This document shows, in pieces, positions 17,928 to 25,601 of a stretch of DNA of 64,000 nucleotides (position 1 is the stretch's first letter; every line of letters starts with the position of its first letter). Where the stretch lies: the NCBI RefSeq assembly GCF_041435435.1, contig NZ_CP108494.1, positions 3,568,501-3,632,500 on the forward strand. The letters are read 5' to 3'. Source of the DNA: Streptomyces sp. NBC_01241. GTDB lineage: Bacteria > Actinomycetota > Actinomycetes > Streptomycetales > Streptomycetaceae. The position numbers were made by a program, and so were the translations under genes. The notes beneath the pieces were generated by a model that searched no databases, was not told where the DNA came from, and worked only from the letters and a program-made list of their open reading frames with translations.

Positions 17928-18116
17928 CTAACCGCGCTTCTTCCGCCGTATCTCATGCACCTCTGCGGCAATTGGGCAAAAAACCACCAGAACACTGAGG
18001 ACGGCAATCAGGCTTTTAGGGGGAAGATCGCTCACGTTACCGGTGAACAGCGGTAGGCAGAACCATCCGAATGATGCCACTGCAACACCCCAGAGGGCCA
18101 CGCGAGTTCTATTCAT
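17928..18116 (-). CDS. Short membrane protein of the array (N-terminal half only)
   Basis: The 62 residues hold two hydrophobic helices (about 5-24 and 33-50) and end VHEIRRKKRG. The start MNRTRVALWGVAVAS resembles the N-terminus of the 16463 and 19014 products (RVALWAIGLVAL, RVVLWGVGLVAL), but the cytosolic tail with RIRDEKG is missing. It is either a shortened family member or a truncated copy. It starts 18 bases after the stop of the upstream gene, so it is probably co-transcribed. Confidence 0.55.
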   Translation of the reverse strand: MNRTRVALWGVAVASFGWFCLPLFTGNVSDLPPKSLIAVLSVLVVFCPIAAEVHEIRRKKRG

Positions 18117-18134
18117 ATCATCTTCCTCTTCAAT

Positions 18135-18428
18135 TCAGGAAAAGCGCAGCGTCCATCGCCACGGACATCGCGACACCAGGGCGATCAGCGGCAGCAGGGT
18201 CACTACTCCTCCCAACACCGGTAGTCCCACATAACCGGCGACACCCGCCTCGCCCATGAACCCCATGTCTTCACCCATGATCAGCACGCCGACCACAAGG
18301 AAAATGAGTCCTTCGAAGAGCACCAGGCAGAACATCGCCGCGAGGAGCAAACCGAGGTAGAACCCGCCGCGGCGCACCCGCTCAGCGGGGAGCCAAAGCC
18401 CTTCGGTGGTGTTGGAGGGTGTGGTCAT
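18135..18428 (-). CDS. Small polytopic membrane protein in the array
   Basis: The 97-residue protein has three or so hydrophobic helices: about residues 20-44 (FYLGLLLAAMFCLVLFEGLI) and further segments to the C-terminus. ATG 18428 has AAGGA about 8 bases upstream, and the frame upstream of it has no support. It is unrelated to the RIRDEKG family beside it. Position within the array suggests a second type of immunity or accessory protein. No family is recognised. Confidence 0.6.
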   Translation of the reverse strand: MTTPSNTTEGLWLPAERVRRGGFYLGLLLAAMFCLVLFEGLIFLVVGVLIMGEDMGFMGEAGVAGYVGLPVLGGVVTLLPLIALVSRCPWRWTLRFS

Positions 18429-18554
18429 GATGTTTCCTTCGTTGAGTCTCGGGCGGCGAGTGCACGTCTCACAACTCTCCGCGGCCAAGCCGATCGGCAT
18501 CTAGAGCACCGCACAGCGCCGAACCTTGACGGCCTTGGTGAGCGGGTACAGCGC

Positions 18555-18905
18555 TCACAGCGATTGGATCAACTTCAGGGCTTCAGGCAAGGGGCACCGA
18601 GGAAACTGACGCCTGAATCGGCGGGCAGCCACCAGCAACCCTTTTTCGTCACGGATCCGCCGGAGCTCCGCCTCGTCCGTCACGATCAACCGTAGTTCGT
18701 CGACGGACGCAAATCTCTGTTCGTACCAATCTCTCTGGCGCCGCCTTTGCGCGTATCCCTCGAACCAGCTCGGGAGGAGAATGCCCAGGCCGTAGAGGAG
18801 CATGAGCAACAGCACGTTACGAGGCTGATGGAAGAACACCACATAAAACAGGCCAGGGAGGCGCACCAAAGCGTTACTCGAATCCAGAGCATACGAGACC
18901 ATCAC
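18555..18905 (-). CDS. Two-TM array protein, 5' end frameshifted relative to its duplicate
   Basis: From about codon 21 the product is almost the same as that of 17084-17422 (FEGYAQRRRQRDWYEQRF to ALKLIQSL). The original start, ATG 18892 (MLWIRVTLWCASLACF), runs out of frame because a T-run that has five T in the duplicate has four here (near 18847). The open frame now begins at GTG 18905 or ATG 18902 with unrelated residues (MMVSYALDSSNAL). The protein may still be made with an altered first helix, or the gene may be dead. Slippage in the T-run could restore it. Confidence 0.5.
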   Translation of the reverse strand: MMVSYALDSSNALVRLPGLFYVVFFHQPRNVLLLMLLYGLGILLPSWFEGYAQRRRQRDWYEQRFASVDELRLIVTDEAELRRIRDEKGLLVAARRFRRQFPRCPLPEALKLIQSL

Positions 18906-19013
18906 CTGTCATTTCGTGGATGCCGCCTTCCCTGGCACCAACACGAACTCAGGGAGGGCACGCCGCCTCGCAGCACACCCTCCCTGATCCGGACCCGTCT
19001 GTGGCACGCGGGC

Positions 19014-19376
19014 TCACAATGCCTTGACCAGGGTTACTGCCACGTCCAACGGAAGCCGGGGAAGCTGGCGCTTGACCTCCCGTACCGCGTTGGCAGGCCC
19101 CTTCTCGTCGCGGATGCGACGCAGACCCTGCTCGTCCACGGCCTGACGCAGCGCGTCGATCGAGCCGAAATTCTGGGCGTACCAATCCCTCTGCTCCGCT
19201 CGGCGCGCACCCGGTGTCTGCCATGCCGAACGACCCTCAGCCGCTGTCGGGCAGGCCACAGCCAGGACGATGCAGAGAATCCAGACCGCCTTGGGGAGAC
19301 CCGATTTCAACGAGAAGAACAGACCCACCAATGCCACCAGGCCGACGCCCCAGAGAACTACCCGCAATACACGCAT
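19014..19376 (-). CDS. Small two-TM protein next to the WXG-like effector (candidate cognate immunity)
   Basis: The 120-residue protein has helices at about residues 4-24 and 30-48, and a cytosolic tail with QRDWYAQNFGSIDALRQAV, LRRIRDEKG and a C-terminal PRLPLDVAVTLVKAL. ATG 19376 has AGGTGG 5 bases upstream. It is the first gene after the intact effector-like gene (84-base gap), the place expected for a cognate immunity protein. The other array members are related to it. Function is inferred from position only. Confidence 0.7.
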   Translation of the reverse strand: MRVLRVVLWGVGLVALVGLFFSLKSGLPKAVWILCIVLAVACPTAAEGRSAWQTPGARRAEQRDWYAQNFGSIDALRQAVDEQGLRRIRDEKGPANAVREVKRQLPRLPLDVAVTLVKAL

Positions 19377-19460
19377 TAAGCCACCTGCCTGTCGATCCGA
19401 GAACTCCACGCGTCCGGTCACGCTTTGGACGAAAGTCCGGCGCCGGAATGACGCCGGCCC

Positions 19461-20195
19461 TTACGGTGCTGCGACGGGCCAGTGGCCGTGAGGATAGGTC
19501 GACTCGTCACGCGCTTCGCCCTCGATCGCGGACATTTGCTGGGCCTGAGCACCCAGCAGCGCCAGTAGAGCGGTGGTGGCGGTGATGATGGCGGCAGTGC
19601 TCGCCGTAGTCTCTGCGACGACGAGGGCCGCCCCCGCCCAGGAGAAGACAAGGGAACCCAGCGCCACGATCGCGGCGATCATGCTCGCGATGAGCTGATA
19701 CAGGACGACGCCCAGCGCGACGTAGAACGCGAGCCCGGCAGTGGCGCACAGCGCCAGCCCCGTGGCCACCTTGTCCGCGCTGGTGCCGACCTTGGCGGCC
19801 GCGATGGGCTGGGCCTTCACCGCCGTCGTGTAGGCAGTGGCAGCGTCACCTGTCCAGTGCTTGAGGGATTGAAGTTGGTCGGACGTGGTGCTGCCGGCGA
19901 CGCCGCTGGCTTTCCCGCGGACATCCGACTGCCAGTCCCAAACATGGATGGCCATGTAGACGGGCGCCGCGATTCCTTGCAGAAGCTCCTTGATCTTGTT
20001 GAGGATCCAAGAGCCTGCCTCAATGAGCTTGTTCGCGGTCCAGATGATCGCATCCGCGACGAAGTCGGGCACGTACCAGTGATTCGCTGTGGATTCCGCC
20101 TTCGGGCCGACCTGATTCAGCTTGGTCGAGAGAGTCTCAATTCCCGAGGTGAGCTTTTTGGAAATCTCTTCGTATTGCGCCGCGTTGAAAGCCAT
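19461..20195 (-). CDS. WXG-like type VII substrate with hydrophobic C-terminal half (candidate effector)
   Basis: Of 244 residues, ~1-130 are helical and amphipathic (FNAAQYEEISKKLTSGIETL, later W114-T-G of LKHWTGDAATAY). They resemble the N-terminal secretion domain of WXG/LXG proteins. Residues ~145-225 form three or four Ala/Gly-rich hydrophobic helices (LCATAGLAFYVALGVVLYQLI, then VFSWAGAALVVAE, then IITATTALLALLGAQ), and a conserved tail ends GHWPVAAP. Broken copies of the second half lie downstream among small membrane-protein genes. I infer an ESX-exported protein whose tip inserts into membranes, comparable in design to the staphylococcal LXG toxin TspA. A structural ESX role cannot be excluded. 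Confidence 0.65.
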   Translation of the reverse strand: MAFNAAQYEEISKKLTSGIETLSTKLNQVGPKAESTANHWYVPDFVADAIIWTANKLIEAGSWILNKIKELLQGIAAPVYMAIHVWDWQSDVRGKASGVAGSTTSDQLQSLKHWTGDAATAYTTAVKAQPIAAAKVGTSADKVATGLALCATAGLAFYVALGVVLYQLIASMIAAIVALGSLVFSWAGAALVVAETTASTAAIITATTALLALLGAQAQQMSAIEGEARDESTYPHGHWPVAAP

Positions 20196-20207
20196 TCGAT
20201 TCCCCGT

Positions 20208-20513
20208 CTAGTAGGCGTGATCTACGTGCTTCTTCGTGTCGACTTCGTGATCGTCGTACGCCTTCGCATTCTTGTACAACGCCGTAGCGACTGCCGCCAT
20301 CTGCACCTCACCCTCAGTGCTGCGTGCAGAAATCTGATCGATGACAGATTCGTAGGCCGAAACGAGGAGCTGGAACACTCCAGCCTGAAGGTGATTCATT
20401 CGCGTTCCTTCCACCGCGTTATGAACCGCCTTCATCGCGCCGCTCTGCTCATCCCACATCACCGCATCGGAACGCAGTCCGTCGGTGATTACTTTGAGGT
20501 CGGGGTCACCCAA
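20208..20513 (-). CDS. Small ESX-associated helical protein (EspC/WXG100-like)
   Basis: The 101-residue protein is mostly alpha-helical, without a Trp-x-Gly, but with the length and helical-hairpin look of EspC/CFP-10-type partners. YDDHE at residues 86-90 fits the YxxxD/E type VII export motif. I chose TTG 20513 (start of MGDPDLKVITDGL) because AGGGA lies about 10 bases upstream. Another TTG at 20522 is too close to it. The gene ends 12 bases before the WXG-like gene and follows the YbaB-like gene by 21 bases, so the three form one transcript. Confidence 0.65.
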   Translation of the reverse strand: MGDPDLKVITDGLRSDAVMWDEQSGAMKAVHNAVEGTRMNHLQAGVFQLLVSAYESVIDQISARSTEGEVQMAAVATALYKNAKAYDDHEVDTKKHVDHAY

Positions 20514-20534
20514 TGTCCTCAATCCCTTCAGGAG

Positions 20535-21299
20535 TTATTCAGCAAGACGCCGTGGGTCGCTCAGAATGGCCAGCGCTTCGTTCAACAGCCCACCGAGTTG
20601 CAGATTAGCCGCACCGTCCTCGGCGGCAGCCTCAAGAGTGCTGAGTTTGTCGCGGGCATCGGCCAGGGCCTCGTCAAACGCCTGGTTGAGCCCGATGGAC
20701 GTCTGCCTCGCTGCCCACTGAGGATCCACCTCGCAGGAGAGCAGGGCACCCTTTGTCACGGTGAGAACGACCCGATGAGCGGTTGATCTGCCGGTGGCCC
20801 GTACCGGCTCGGGAACCGCCGCCGCGAGCTGCTCCACCGTGCTGAATGCCGAGAGTGCGTCCTCGGTCACCTCATCGAGGCTCCGCGGGACGACGTAGCG
20901 CAAATCCGGTTCAGGGAGTCCGGTTGTTGCCGAGGATGTCTCCGCCGCAACGGAAGGGCCGGATGCGGCAAAGGAATCATCCACCTGGTCGGCCTTGGCT
21001 CGCCAGTCCGCATCGGCAAAGGCCCGTGACAAGCCTTCCATCTGCGCGCTCATCGCCGCTCCGTAAGCCTCGCTGACGACGGCCCCGATAGCCTCGGGCG
21101 GCTGCCGACGCTGCCAGTCCGAGGCAGCCTTGATGAACTCCGGAAGCCCATCCGATGCCAATCGGATGGCCACAGCACCCTGTGCATCTGTGCCTTCGAC
21201 ACCCTGGGGCATCTGGTTCTGCATGTCCGTCATCATGTTCTGCAGCTTCAGAGCGTGCTGCTGGAACTGCTGCAGGCCGCTTATGAATTCTTCGTCCAC
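20535..21299 (-). CDS. ESX-associated YbaB/EbfC-like protein
   Basis: The 254 residues start MDEEFISGLQQFQQHALKLQ. A coiled-coil-like segment with MTDMQNQMPQGVEGTD follows, the pattern of YbaB/EbfC-type proteins seen in ESX loci. A second, longer half (residues ~130-254) is mixed alpha/beta (VVLTVTKGALLSCEVDPQW) and ends in a helix. No catalytic motif is seen. It is the first gene of the three-gene set leading to the candidate effector, so it could be a chaperone or partner. That is inference. Confidence 0.6.
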   Translation of the reverse strand: MDEEFISGLQQFQQHALKLQNMMTDMQNQMPQGVEGTDAQGAVAIRLASDGLPEFIKAASDWQRRQPPEAIGAVVSEAYGAAMSAQMEGLSRAFADADWRAKADQVDDSFAASGPSVAAETSSATTGLPEPDLRYVVPRSLDEVTEDALSAFSTVEQLAAAVPEPVRATGRSTAHRVVLTVTKGALLSCEVDPQWAARQTSIGLNQAFDEALADARDKLSTLEAAAEDGAANLQLGGLLNEALAILSDPRRLAE

Positions 21300-21368
21300 A
21301 ATGCCTACTCCTGGCCTATGCCCGTACAGGTGACTTCGAATGGATCGGTGGTGAGTGATGACACGAAT

Positions 21369-22628
21369 TCAGCGCCGGAGAGCGGAAGCTCTCCGGCGCA
21401 GCAGGAACACCGCGCCGTCGATGACCACCACGGCGACTCCGATGGTGATCCAGACCATCGCGCCGACGCCCTTGCCGTCATCCGACTTCTCAGAGGCAGC
21501 GGAGGACGCCGGCTGCTTCGAGGGCTTCGAAGGGCCGGATCCGCCGGCGTCCGACGCCGAGGGCGACGGGGACTTCTTCGGGGACCGGGCGGCCACCAGG
21601 GGGTTCACGTCGGCGGGGCCCGGGTCTCCGGGGTCACCGAGGACGGCCACGCGGGGGCGGACCGTGCCGTAGCCGATGTAGCGGCTGGGGATCGCGCCCT
21701 CGGTCGGTTTGCCCGCGGTGTTCATCAGGACGCGGAGGACCTGATTGCCGGTCCAGGACGGGTGCATGGACCAAATGAGGGCGGCTGAGGCGGAGGCGAT
21801 GGCCGTCGCCTGACTCGTGCCCCAGCTGCTGCAATATCCGGGTGTGCCGCCGCCACAGAGGATCGGGATGTCCTCACCCGGGGCGGCGAGCGCCACCTGG
21901 GGTCCTGACACCGAGAACTTCGCGACCGAGGACGTCTTGTCGACGGCCCCGATGCCCGCCACCCCTGCAGTAGCCGCCGGGTACCCGACGTAGTTTCCCG
22001 AGTCGCCGGTGTTGCCGCTCCCCGCCAGAAGCAGCTTCCCGCGCTGCACGGCGTAATCCACTGCCTGTTGGATCTGGGCCCGCTCGTCCTGATCGAGCAT
22101 GAAGTACTCCCAGGCCAACGACATGTTGATGATCTTGGCTTCACTGTCGGCGGCGTACCGGATGGCCGCAAGCAGAGCCGAGAGGTGATTGGTGCCCGCC
22201 TCTTTGGAGGATCCGAAAACGGTCAGCGGGAGAATGCGCGCGTCCGGCGCAAGACCCTTCACACCCGAACCGTTCACCCCGTTGCCCGCGATGAGCATCG
22301 CCATGGCGGTGCCATGCCCGTCCTTGTCCTTGTGCGCACCCCGCTTGGGCTCGACGAAGTTCTTCCCGGGGAGCACTTTCCCCGTCAGTTCAGGAACGGA
22401 AGGGATTACGCCGGTATCGATTAGAGCGACAGTGATCCCTTTGCCGGTGCTGACTTTCCACATCTCAGCGGCCTGCATCCGGTCCAGGTACCACTCGCGG
22501 TCGCGCATGGTGTCCGCGGACGCGGCTGGGGCGATGGCGCCGCCGATGAGGAGCAGGAAACCCAGGACTGCCACCACCGCCGACGCACGCCTGCGTTGAC
22601 GCCTGACCGTTGACCTCATGCCACCCAC
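21369..22628 (-). CDS. mycP: Type VII secretion-associated serine protease mycosin (first copy)
   Basis: This is a subtilisin-family (S8) protease anchored outside the membrane that processes ESX substrates and stabilises the secretion machine. It has a signal peptide at about residues 14-38, catalytic D71 (ALIDTGV), H105 (DGHGTAMA), oxyanion N206 (GSGNTGD) and S272 (WGTSQATA). A Ser/Pro-rich linker at ~350-385 and one C-terminal TM helix (~390-412) follow, with a basic stop-transfer tail. The length (419 aa) is normal. The start is GTG 22628 or ATG 22619, neither with a clear ribosome site. It probably shares a transcript with the WXG gene upstream (44-base gap). Confidence 0.92.
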   Translation of the reverse strand: MGGMRSTVRRQRRRASAVVAVLGFLLLIGGAIAPAASADTMRDREWYLDRMQAAEMWKVSTGKGITVALIDTGVIPSVPELTGKVLPGKNFVEPKRGAHKDKDGHGTAMAMLIAGNGVNGSGVKGLAPDARILPLTVFGSSKEAGTNHLSALLAAIRYAADSEAKIINMSLAWEYFMLDQDERAQIQQAVDYAVQRGKLLLAGSGNTGDSGNYVGYPAATAGVAGIGAVDKTSSVAKFSVSGPQVALAAPGEDIPILCGGGTPGYCSSWGTSQATAIASASAALIWSMHPSWTGNQVLRVLMNTAGKPTEGAIPSRYIGYGTVRPRVAVLGDPGDPGPADVNPLVAARSPKKSPSPSASDAGGSGPSKPSKQPASSAASEKSDDGKGVGAMVWITIGVAVVVIDGAVFLLRRRASALRR

Positions 22629-22672
22629 TCGTTCTCTGTCCGCCGTCTGGCGTCGCTGCTCCGGAACCGGCT

Positions 22673-24193
22673 CTAGTCGATCACGGGGGGAACAACGCCG
22701 TCGTCCCCCGTGGCCCAGGTCTCTTCGTCCTCGGCGAGGTATCCCGGATGCGCGCCATCACGTCGCTGCGAACGTCGCCCTGTGCCCTGGGACGCGCTGC
22801 CCATCGCACCACCCATCGAGCCCATCGCACCGCCCGTTCGCGGCGATTCGCGGACGAGCCCGGTGCCGCCCGGGGTGAATTCCCGTCCCACCCCCGGCTG
22901 CGTTCCGCGTGGTGTCCGCACGGTGCCACCGGGCTCGGTGACCAGGCGCTGCGAGCCGCCACCGAGGCCGACACCGGACCGCCCCCCAGTCGCTCCGGGA
23001 CCGCCACCAGCATGGCCTGGCATCATTCCGTGGCCGGTCGACTGCCTTTCGCCGCCGATCACCGTTCCACGCGACGTGCCCCGGACCGGGCCGACCTCGG
23101 TCCGGCCCTGAGCCGGCGTACCGCCGTGGATGCCGGTGTCGGTCCGGGTGGTCATGGGAGGCCGGACGCTTTCCACGCCACCCCTGCCAGGGGCGATCAT
23201 CGGAGGCCGGACGCTTTCCACGCCACCCCTGCCACCCGGCCCGGTGGGGGAAGTACGCCCGGCGCCGCCTCCGGGACCGAATGGACCCGAACGCGAGGGC
23301 ATCACCACAGGCGGAAGAGGTGCCTGGTGTCCGCCGCCACCCGGGCCCTGAGGGGGGAATCCACCAGTGGGCGGGGGCGCGTTGGGTGCCGGGGCCTGCG
23401 GCATCGTCACCGTGTCGATGTTCGTCCCCGTGGTGTCCGGGGCCCCGGGCACCACGGCGACGTGCTGCGGCGTGTGGACGAGGGTGCCGTCCGGGGAGGA
23501 CGGGGTGACGTCACCGGGGCGCACGGTGCTGTAGTGGTGATCGACCGTCGACGTGTTACCGGTCTGCGGACCTGTCCCTGAGCCCGTACTGCCGGAGTAG
23601 CTTCCCGGAGCCCCGTACCTCGTCTTCCCGCCGTCGACCGGCATGTCCGGAACTACTTCACTCGGCAGCGGCTTGAAGTTCGGCTCATCCTGCGAGGAGA
23701 TCGACTGCTGGGCCATCAGGTAGTACGAGGCAAGCTTGTTCATCTGCGGAATGGCTTCGTTCCGCGCCGTCTCGACGGCCTTGATCCGGGCCTTTTCCTT
23801 CTCTTCGTCCGCGAAGCACATCTGCACGGCATCAGGGTGTCCCTGAATCACCTTGGCGACCTCGCTGAGCGCCTGGCCCGCCGTCTGCAAGGCGCTGCCC
23901 GCGTTGCCCGCGTAGTCGGCCAGCTTCAGGGTCTCCAGGGCGAAGTCGTTGCCCCACTCACGGAAGGCGTCACCGCCCTTGCCCTTCCAGGTAGTACGGC
24001 CGACGTGCTCCTTGAGCTCGGTGCCGATCTTCTCGATCTCGGTCTGCGCGTCGACGAGAGCGGTGCCGCGGGCAATGATCCCCGTGGGGTTGACGCCACT
24101 GACCATGTTGAGCATGTCCTGGTACGACGCGTGCTCGAAGTCGCTCGTGTTGTAGCAGGCATTGAGTGGTGGCAGCTTCTTTGAGTCACCCAT
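22673..24193 (-). CDS. Large Pro/Gly-rich WXG-domain protein, candidate ESX substrate
   Basis: Of 506 residues, ~1-170 are a helical WXG100/PPE-like domain with W69-K-G71 (TTWKGKGGDAF). About 280 residues of Pro/Gly/Thr/Arg-rich linker follow, including two copies of GRGGVESVRPPM. The C-terminal tail has HPGYLAEDEETW and ends VVPPVID, a tail I have seen in other Streptomyces proteins of this type. YLAED fits the YxxxD export motif. Such proteins are often mis-annotated as IF-2-like because of the linker. The likely role is an exported or cell-surface ESX protein. The charged tail may be the recognition signal. Confidence 0.75.
   Translation of the reverse strand: MGDSKKLPPLNACYNTSDFEHASYQDMLNMVSGVNPTGIIARGTALVDAQTEIEKIGTELKEHVGRTTWKGKGGDAFREWGNDFALETLKLADYAGNAGSALQTAGQALSEVAKVIQGHPDAVQMCFADEEKEKARIKAVETARNEAIPQMNKLASYYLMAQQSISSQDEPNFKPLPSEVVPDMPVDGGKTRYGAPGSYSGSTGSGTGPQTGNTSTVDHHYSTVRPGDVTPSSPDGTLVHTPQHVAVVPGAPDTTGTNIDTVTMPQAPAPNAPPPTGGFPPQGPGGGGHQAPLPPVVMPSRSGPFGPGGGAGRTSPTGPGGRGGVESVRPPMIAPGRGGVESVRPPMTTRTDTGIHGGTPAQGRTEVGPVRGTSRGTVIGGERQSTGHGMMPGHAGGGPGATGGRSGVGLGGGSQRLVTEPGGTVRTPRGTQPGVGREFTPGGTGLVRESPRTGGAMGSMGGAMGSASQGTGRRSQRRDGAHPGYLAEDEETWATGDDGVVPPVID
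23157..23234 (-). repeat. Two 33-bp direct repeats in the linker of the WXG protein
   Basis: Bases 23157-23189 and 23202-23234 are identical with a 45-bp period, encoding GRGGVESVRPPM twice. This is probably a recent slippage duplication in a disordered linker. Confidence 0.9.
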
Positions 24194-24224
24194 GCTTGTC
24201 CCTGTCCCCCGTTCACTTCACGTG

Positions 24225-24731
24225 TTACAAGCCGTCTGTTCCGCTGGACGAACCCCCGCCGGTCTTGGCCCTGTCCTCTGCAGGCACTCCGGGATCCGTA
24301 TCGGAGCCCGGCTTCCTGTAGTTGACCTCGGTGCGCTGCTGGATGGCGTGCAGACGATCGGCGTGTTCCTGGTCGACGTTCTGGTAGCCGCGGTCGGCTA
24401 TGTCGACGGTGATGCCCATCGCTTCCAGTTGATCACCGAGCGTCTTGGAGAGCAGCGCCAAGCGCGCGTGCACCATGTCGTAGGCGCTGGACAGCCCCAG
24501 GGCCTCCGGGAACCCGGTGCCGTACGCGGCCGGGGTGACCTTCTGTTCAGTGATGCGGCTGTGCGCGGCCGGTGACCCGTCGAGCGTCGTGAGCAGTCTG
24601 TCCACGCGAATCTTGAACTTCTGCAGAGACTCGGTGGGCGTCTCCAGATCCGGCGCGCTCGGTCCCTTGCCCGGAAGGAACGGGCCGTACAGCGGCGTTT
24701 TCGGTCCATCGTCCGGAAGTTGATAACCCAT
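24225..24731 (-). CDS. ESX-associated hypothetical protein with YxxxD motif
   Basis: The 168 residues begin with a Pro-rich segment (MGYQLPDDGPKTPLYGPFLPGKG). A helical hairpin follows (residues ~33-135), with YQNVD at 116-120 near the end of the second helix, fitting the YxxxD/E ESX signal. A disordered Gly/Ser tail closes the protein. It is encoded 31 bases before the large WXG protein and probably forms a heterodimer with it, as ESX substrates are secreted in pairs. No named family is recognised. Confidence 0.65.
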   Translation of the reverse strand: MGYQLPDDGPKTPLYGPFLPGKGPSAPDLETPTESLQKFKIRVDRLLTTLDGSPAAHSRITEQKVTPAAYGTGFPEALGLSSAYDMVHARLALLSKTLGDQLEAMGITVDIADRGYQNVDQEHADRLHAIQQRTEVNYRKPGSDTDPGVPAEDRAKTGGGSSSGTDGL

Positions 24732-24842
24732 GGAAGCACCTCCCCTAAAGTGCCGCGGAACCGCCCGCGCGGGTGTGGGACGCGGTCAGCGCATCCCACA
24801 CCCACAGCATGCCGGTTCCGTCGTGATTCATCTGAGCCTGGG

Positions 24843-25124
24843 TCAGCCGTGGAAGCGCCTGGCCTGGGCCAGGTCATTCGCGCGGTAGCCCTCGGTGGCT
24901 TCCATGAGCTTCCTCGAAATGGTCGTCAAGGTCTCGTGCATGTGGTTCACCCTGATGTCCCAGCCACTGTGCCGGTCGTGGAACGCCTGCTGCGTCTCAC
25001 CGTCCCACGTGGCAACGACGGCCTTGACCTTGGCGTTCAGCTCGTCGAGCTGGGTCTTGATGGTGTCGGCGGTCGACTTGACCTGGTTCGAGGCTTCGAC
25101 GACCCCGGAGTACGTGATCTCCAT
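24843..25124 (-). CDS. esxA: WXG100 protein, EsxA-like
   Basis: The 93-residue helical hairpin has W40-D-G42 at the turn (VVATWDGETQQAF), and Y80-RAN-D84 after the second helix gives the YxxxD secretion signal. This is the standard ESX substrate that heterodimerises with the neighbouring EsxB-like protein. ATG 25124 has AGGAGA 8 bases upstream. The gene starts 37 bases after the esxB-like stop, so the two are co-transcribed. Confidence 0.92.
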   Translation of the reverse strand: MEITYSGVVEASNQVKSTADTIKTQLDELNAKVKAVVATWDGETQQAFHDRHSGWDIRVNHMHETLTTISRKLMEATEGYRANDLAQARRFHG

Positions 25125-25161
25125 TGAACGGTCTCCTGATGCGAGGCGGGATGAGGACGGG

Positions 25162-25512
25162 TTACGAAGAGACCTGGAACCGGTCCAGAACGCCGTTGCT
25201 GCCCAGGTTGCCGCCGTCGACGCCCTTGAAGCTGTTGAGCCGCTCCACTTCCTCCGCGTCGAAGCCGTCACGGCTCATCTCAACGGCTTCCTTGGTGAAG
25301 GCGAGGAGCTCCTTCAGGTTGCGCACGTCGAGGTTGACCTGCGTCTGGAGGCCGTTGTACGCGTTGGCCGCAACGCCCTTCCAGTGGCCTTCGACGGCGT
25401 CGATGACCCCGTTGAGGTGGGTGATCCTGCCTTCGAGCGTGTCATGCATATTGCCGAGTTCGCCGATGAGCTTGTCGATCTGATCGGCTGAAAGCTTGAG
25501 CTTGTCTCCCAT
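25162..25512 (-). CDS. esxB: WXG100 protein, EsxB-like
   Basis: The 116-residue helical protein has W44-K-G46 (EGHWKGVAANAY) between two helices and a C-terminal extension ending NGVLDRFQVSS. No YxxxD/E motif is visible, consistent with the partner EsxA-like protein carrying the signal. ATG 25512 has GGGGAAGG 7 bases upstream. The preceding 89 bases are AT-richer than the surroundings and likely hold the esxBA promoter. Confidence 0.9.
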   Translation of the reverse strand: MGDKLKLSADQIDKLIGELGNMHDTLEGRITHLNGVIDAVEGHWKGVAANAYNGLQTQVNLDVRNLKELLAFTKEAVEMSRDGFDAEEVERLNSFKGVDGGNLGSNGVLDRFQVSS

Positions 25513-25601
25513 AACGCACCTTCCCCCATGAATCGGATGTCGCGGGTTCCCCGAATGCCGAGTGCCACGTGTACATCGGACCAAAGTTGTCAATTATCAC
25601 T

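Noticed and set aside
22673..24193. Annotation as a translation initiation factor IF-2-like protein
   Set aside because: Similarity would rest only on the Pro/Gly-rich linker. The N-terminal domain has W-x-G and the gene is inside an ESX locus.
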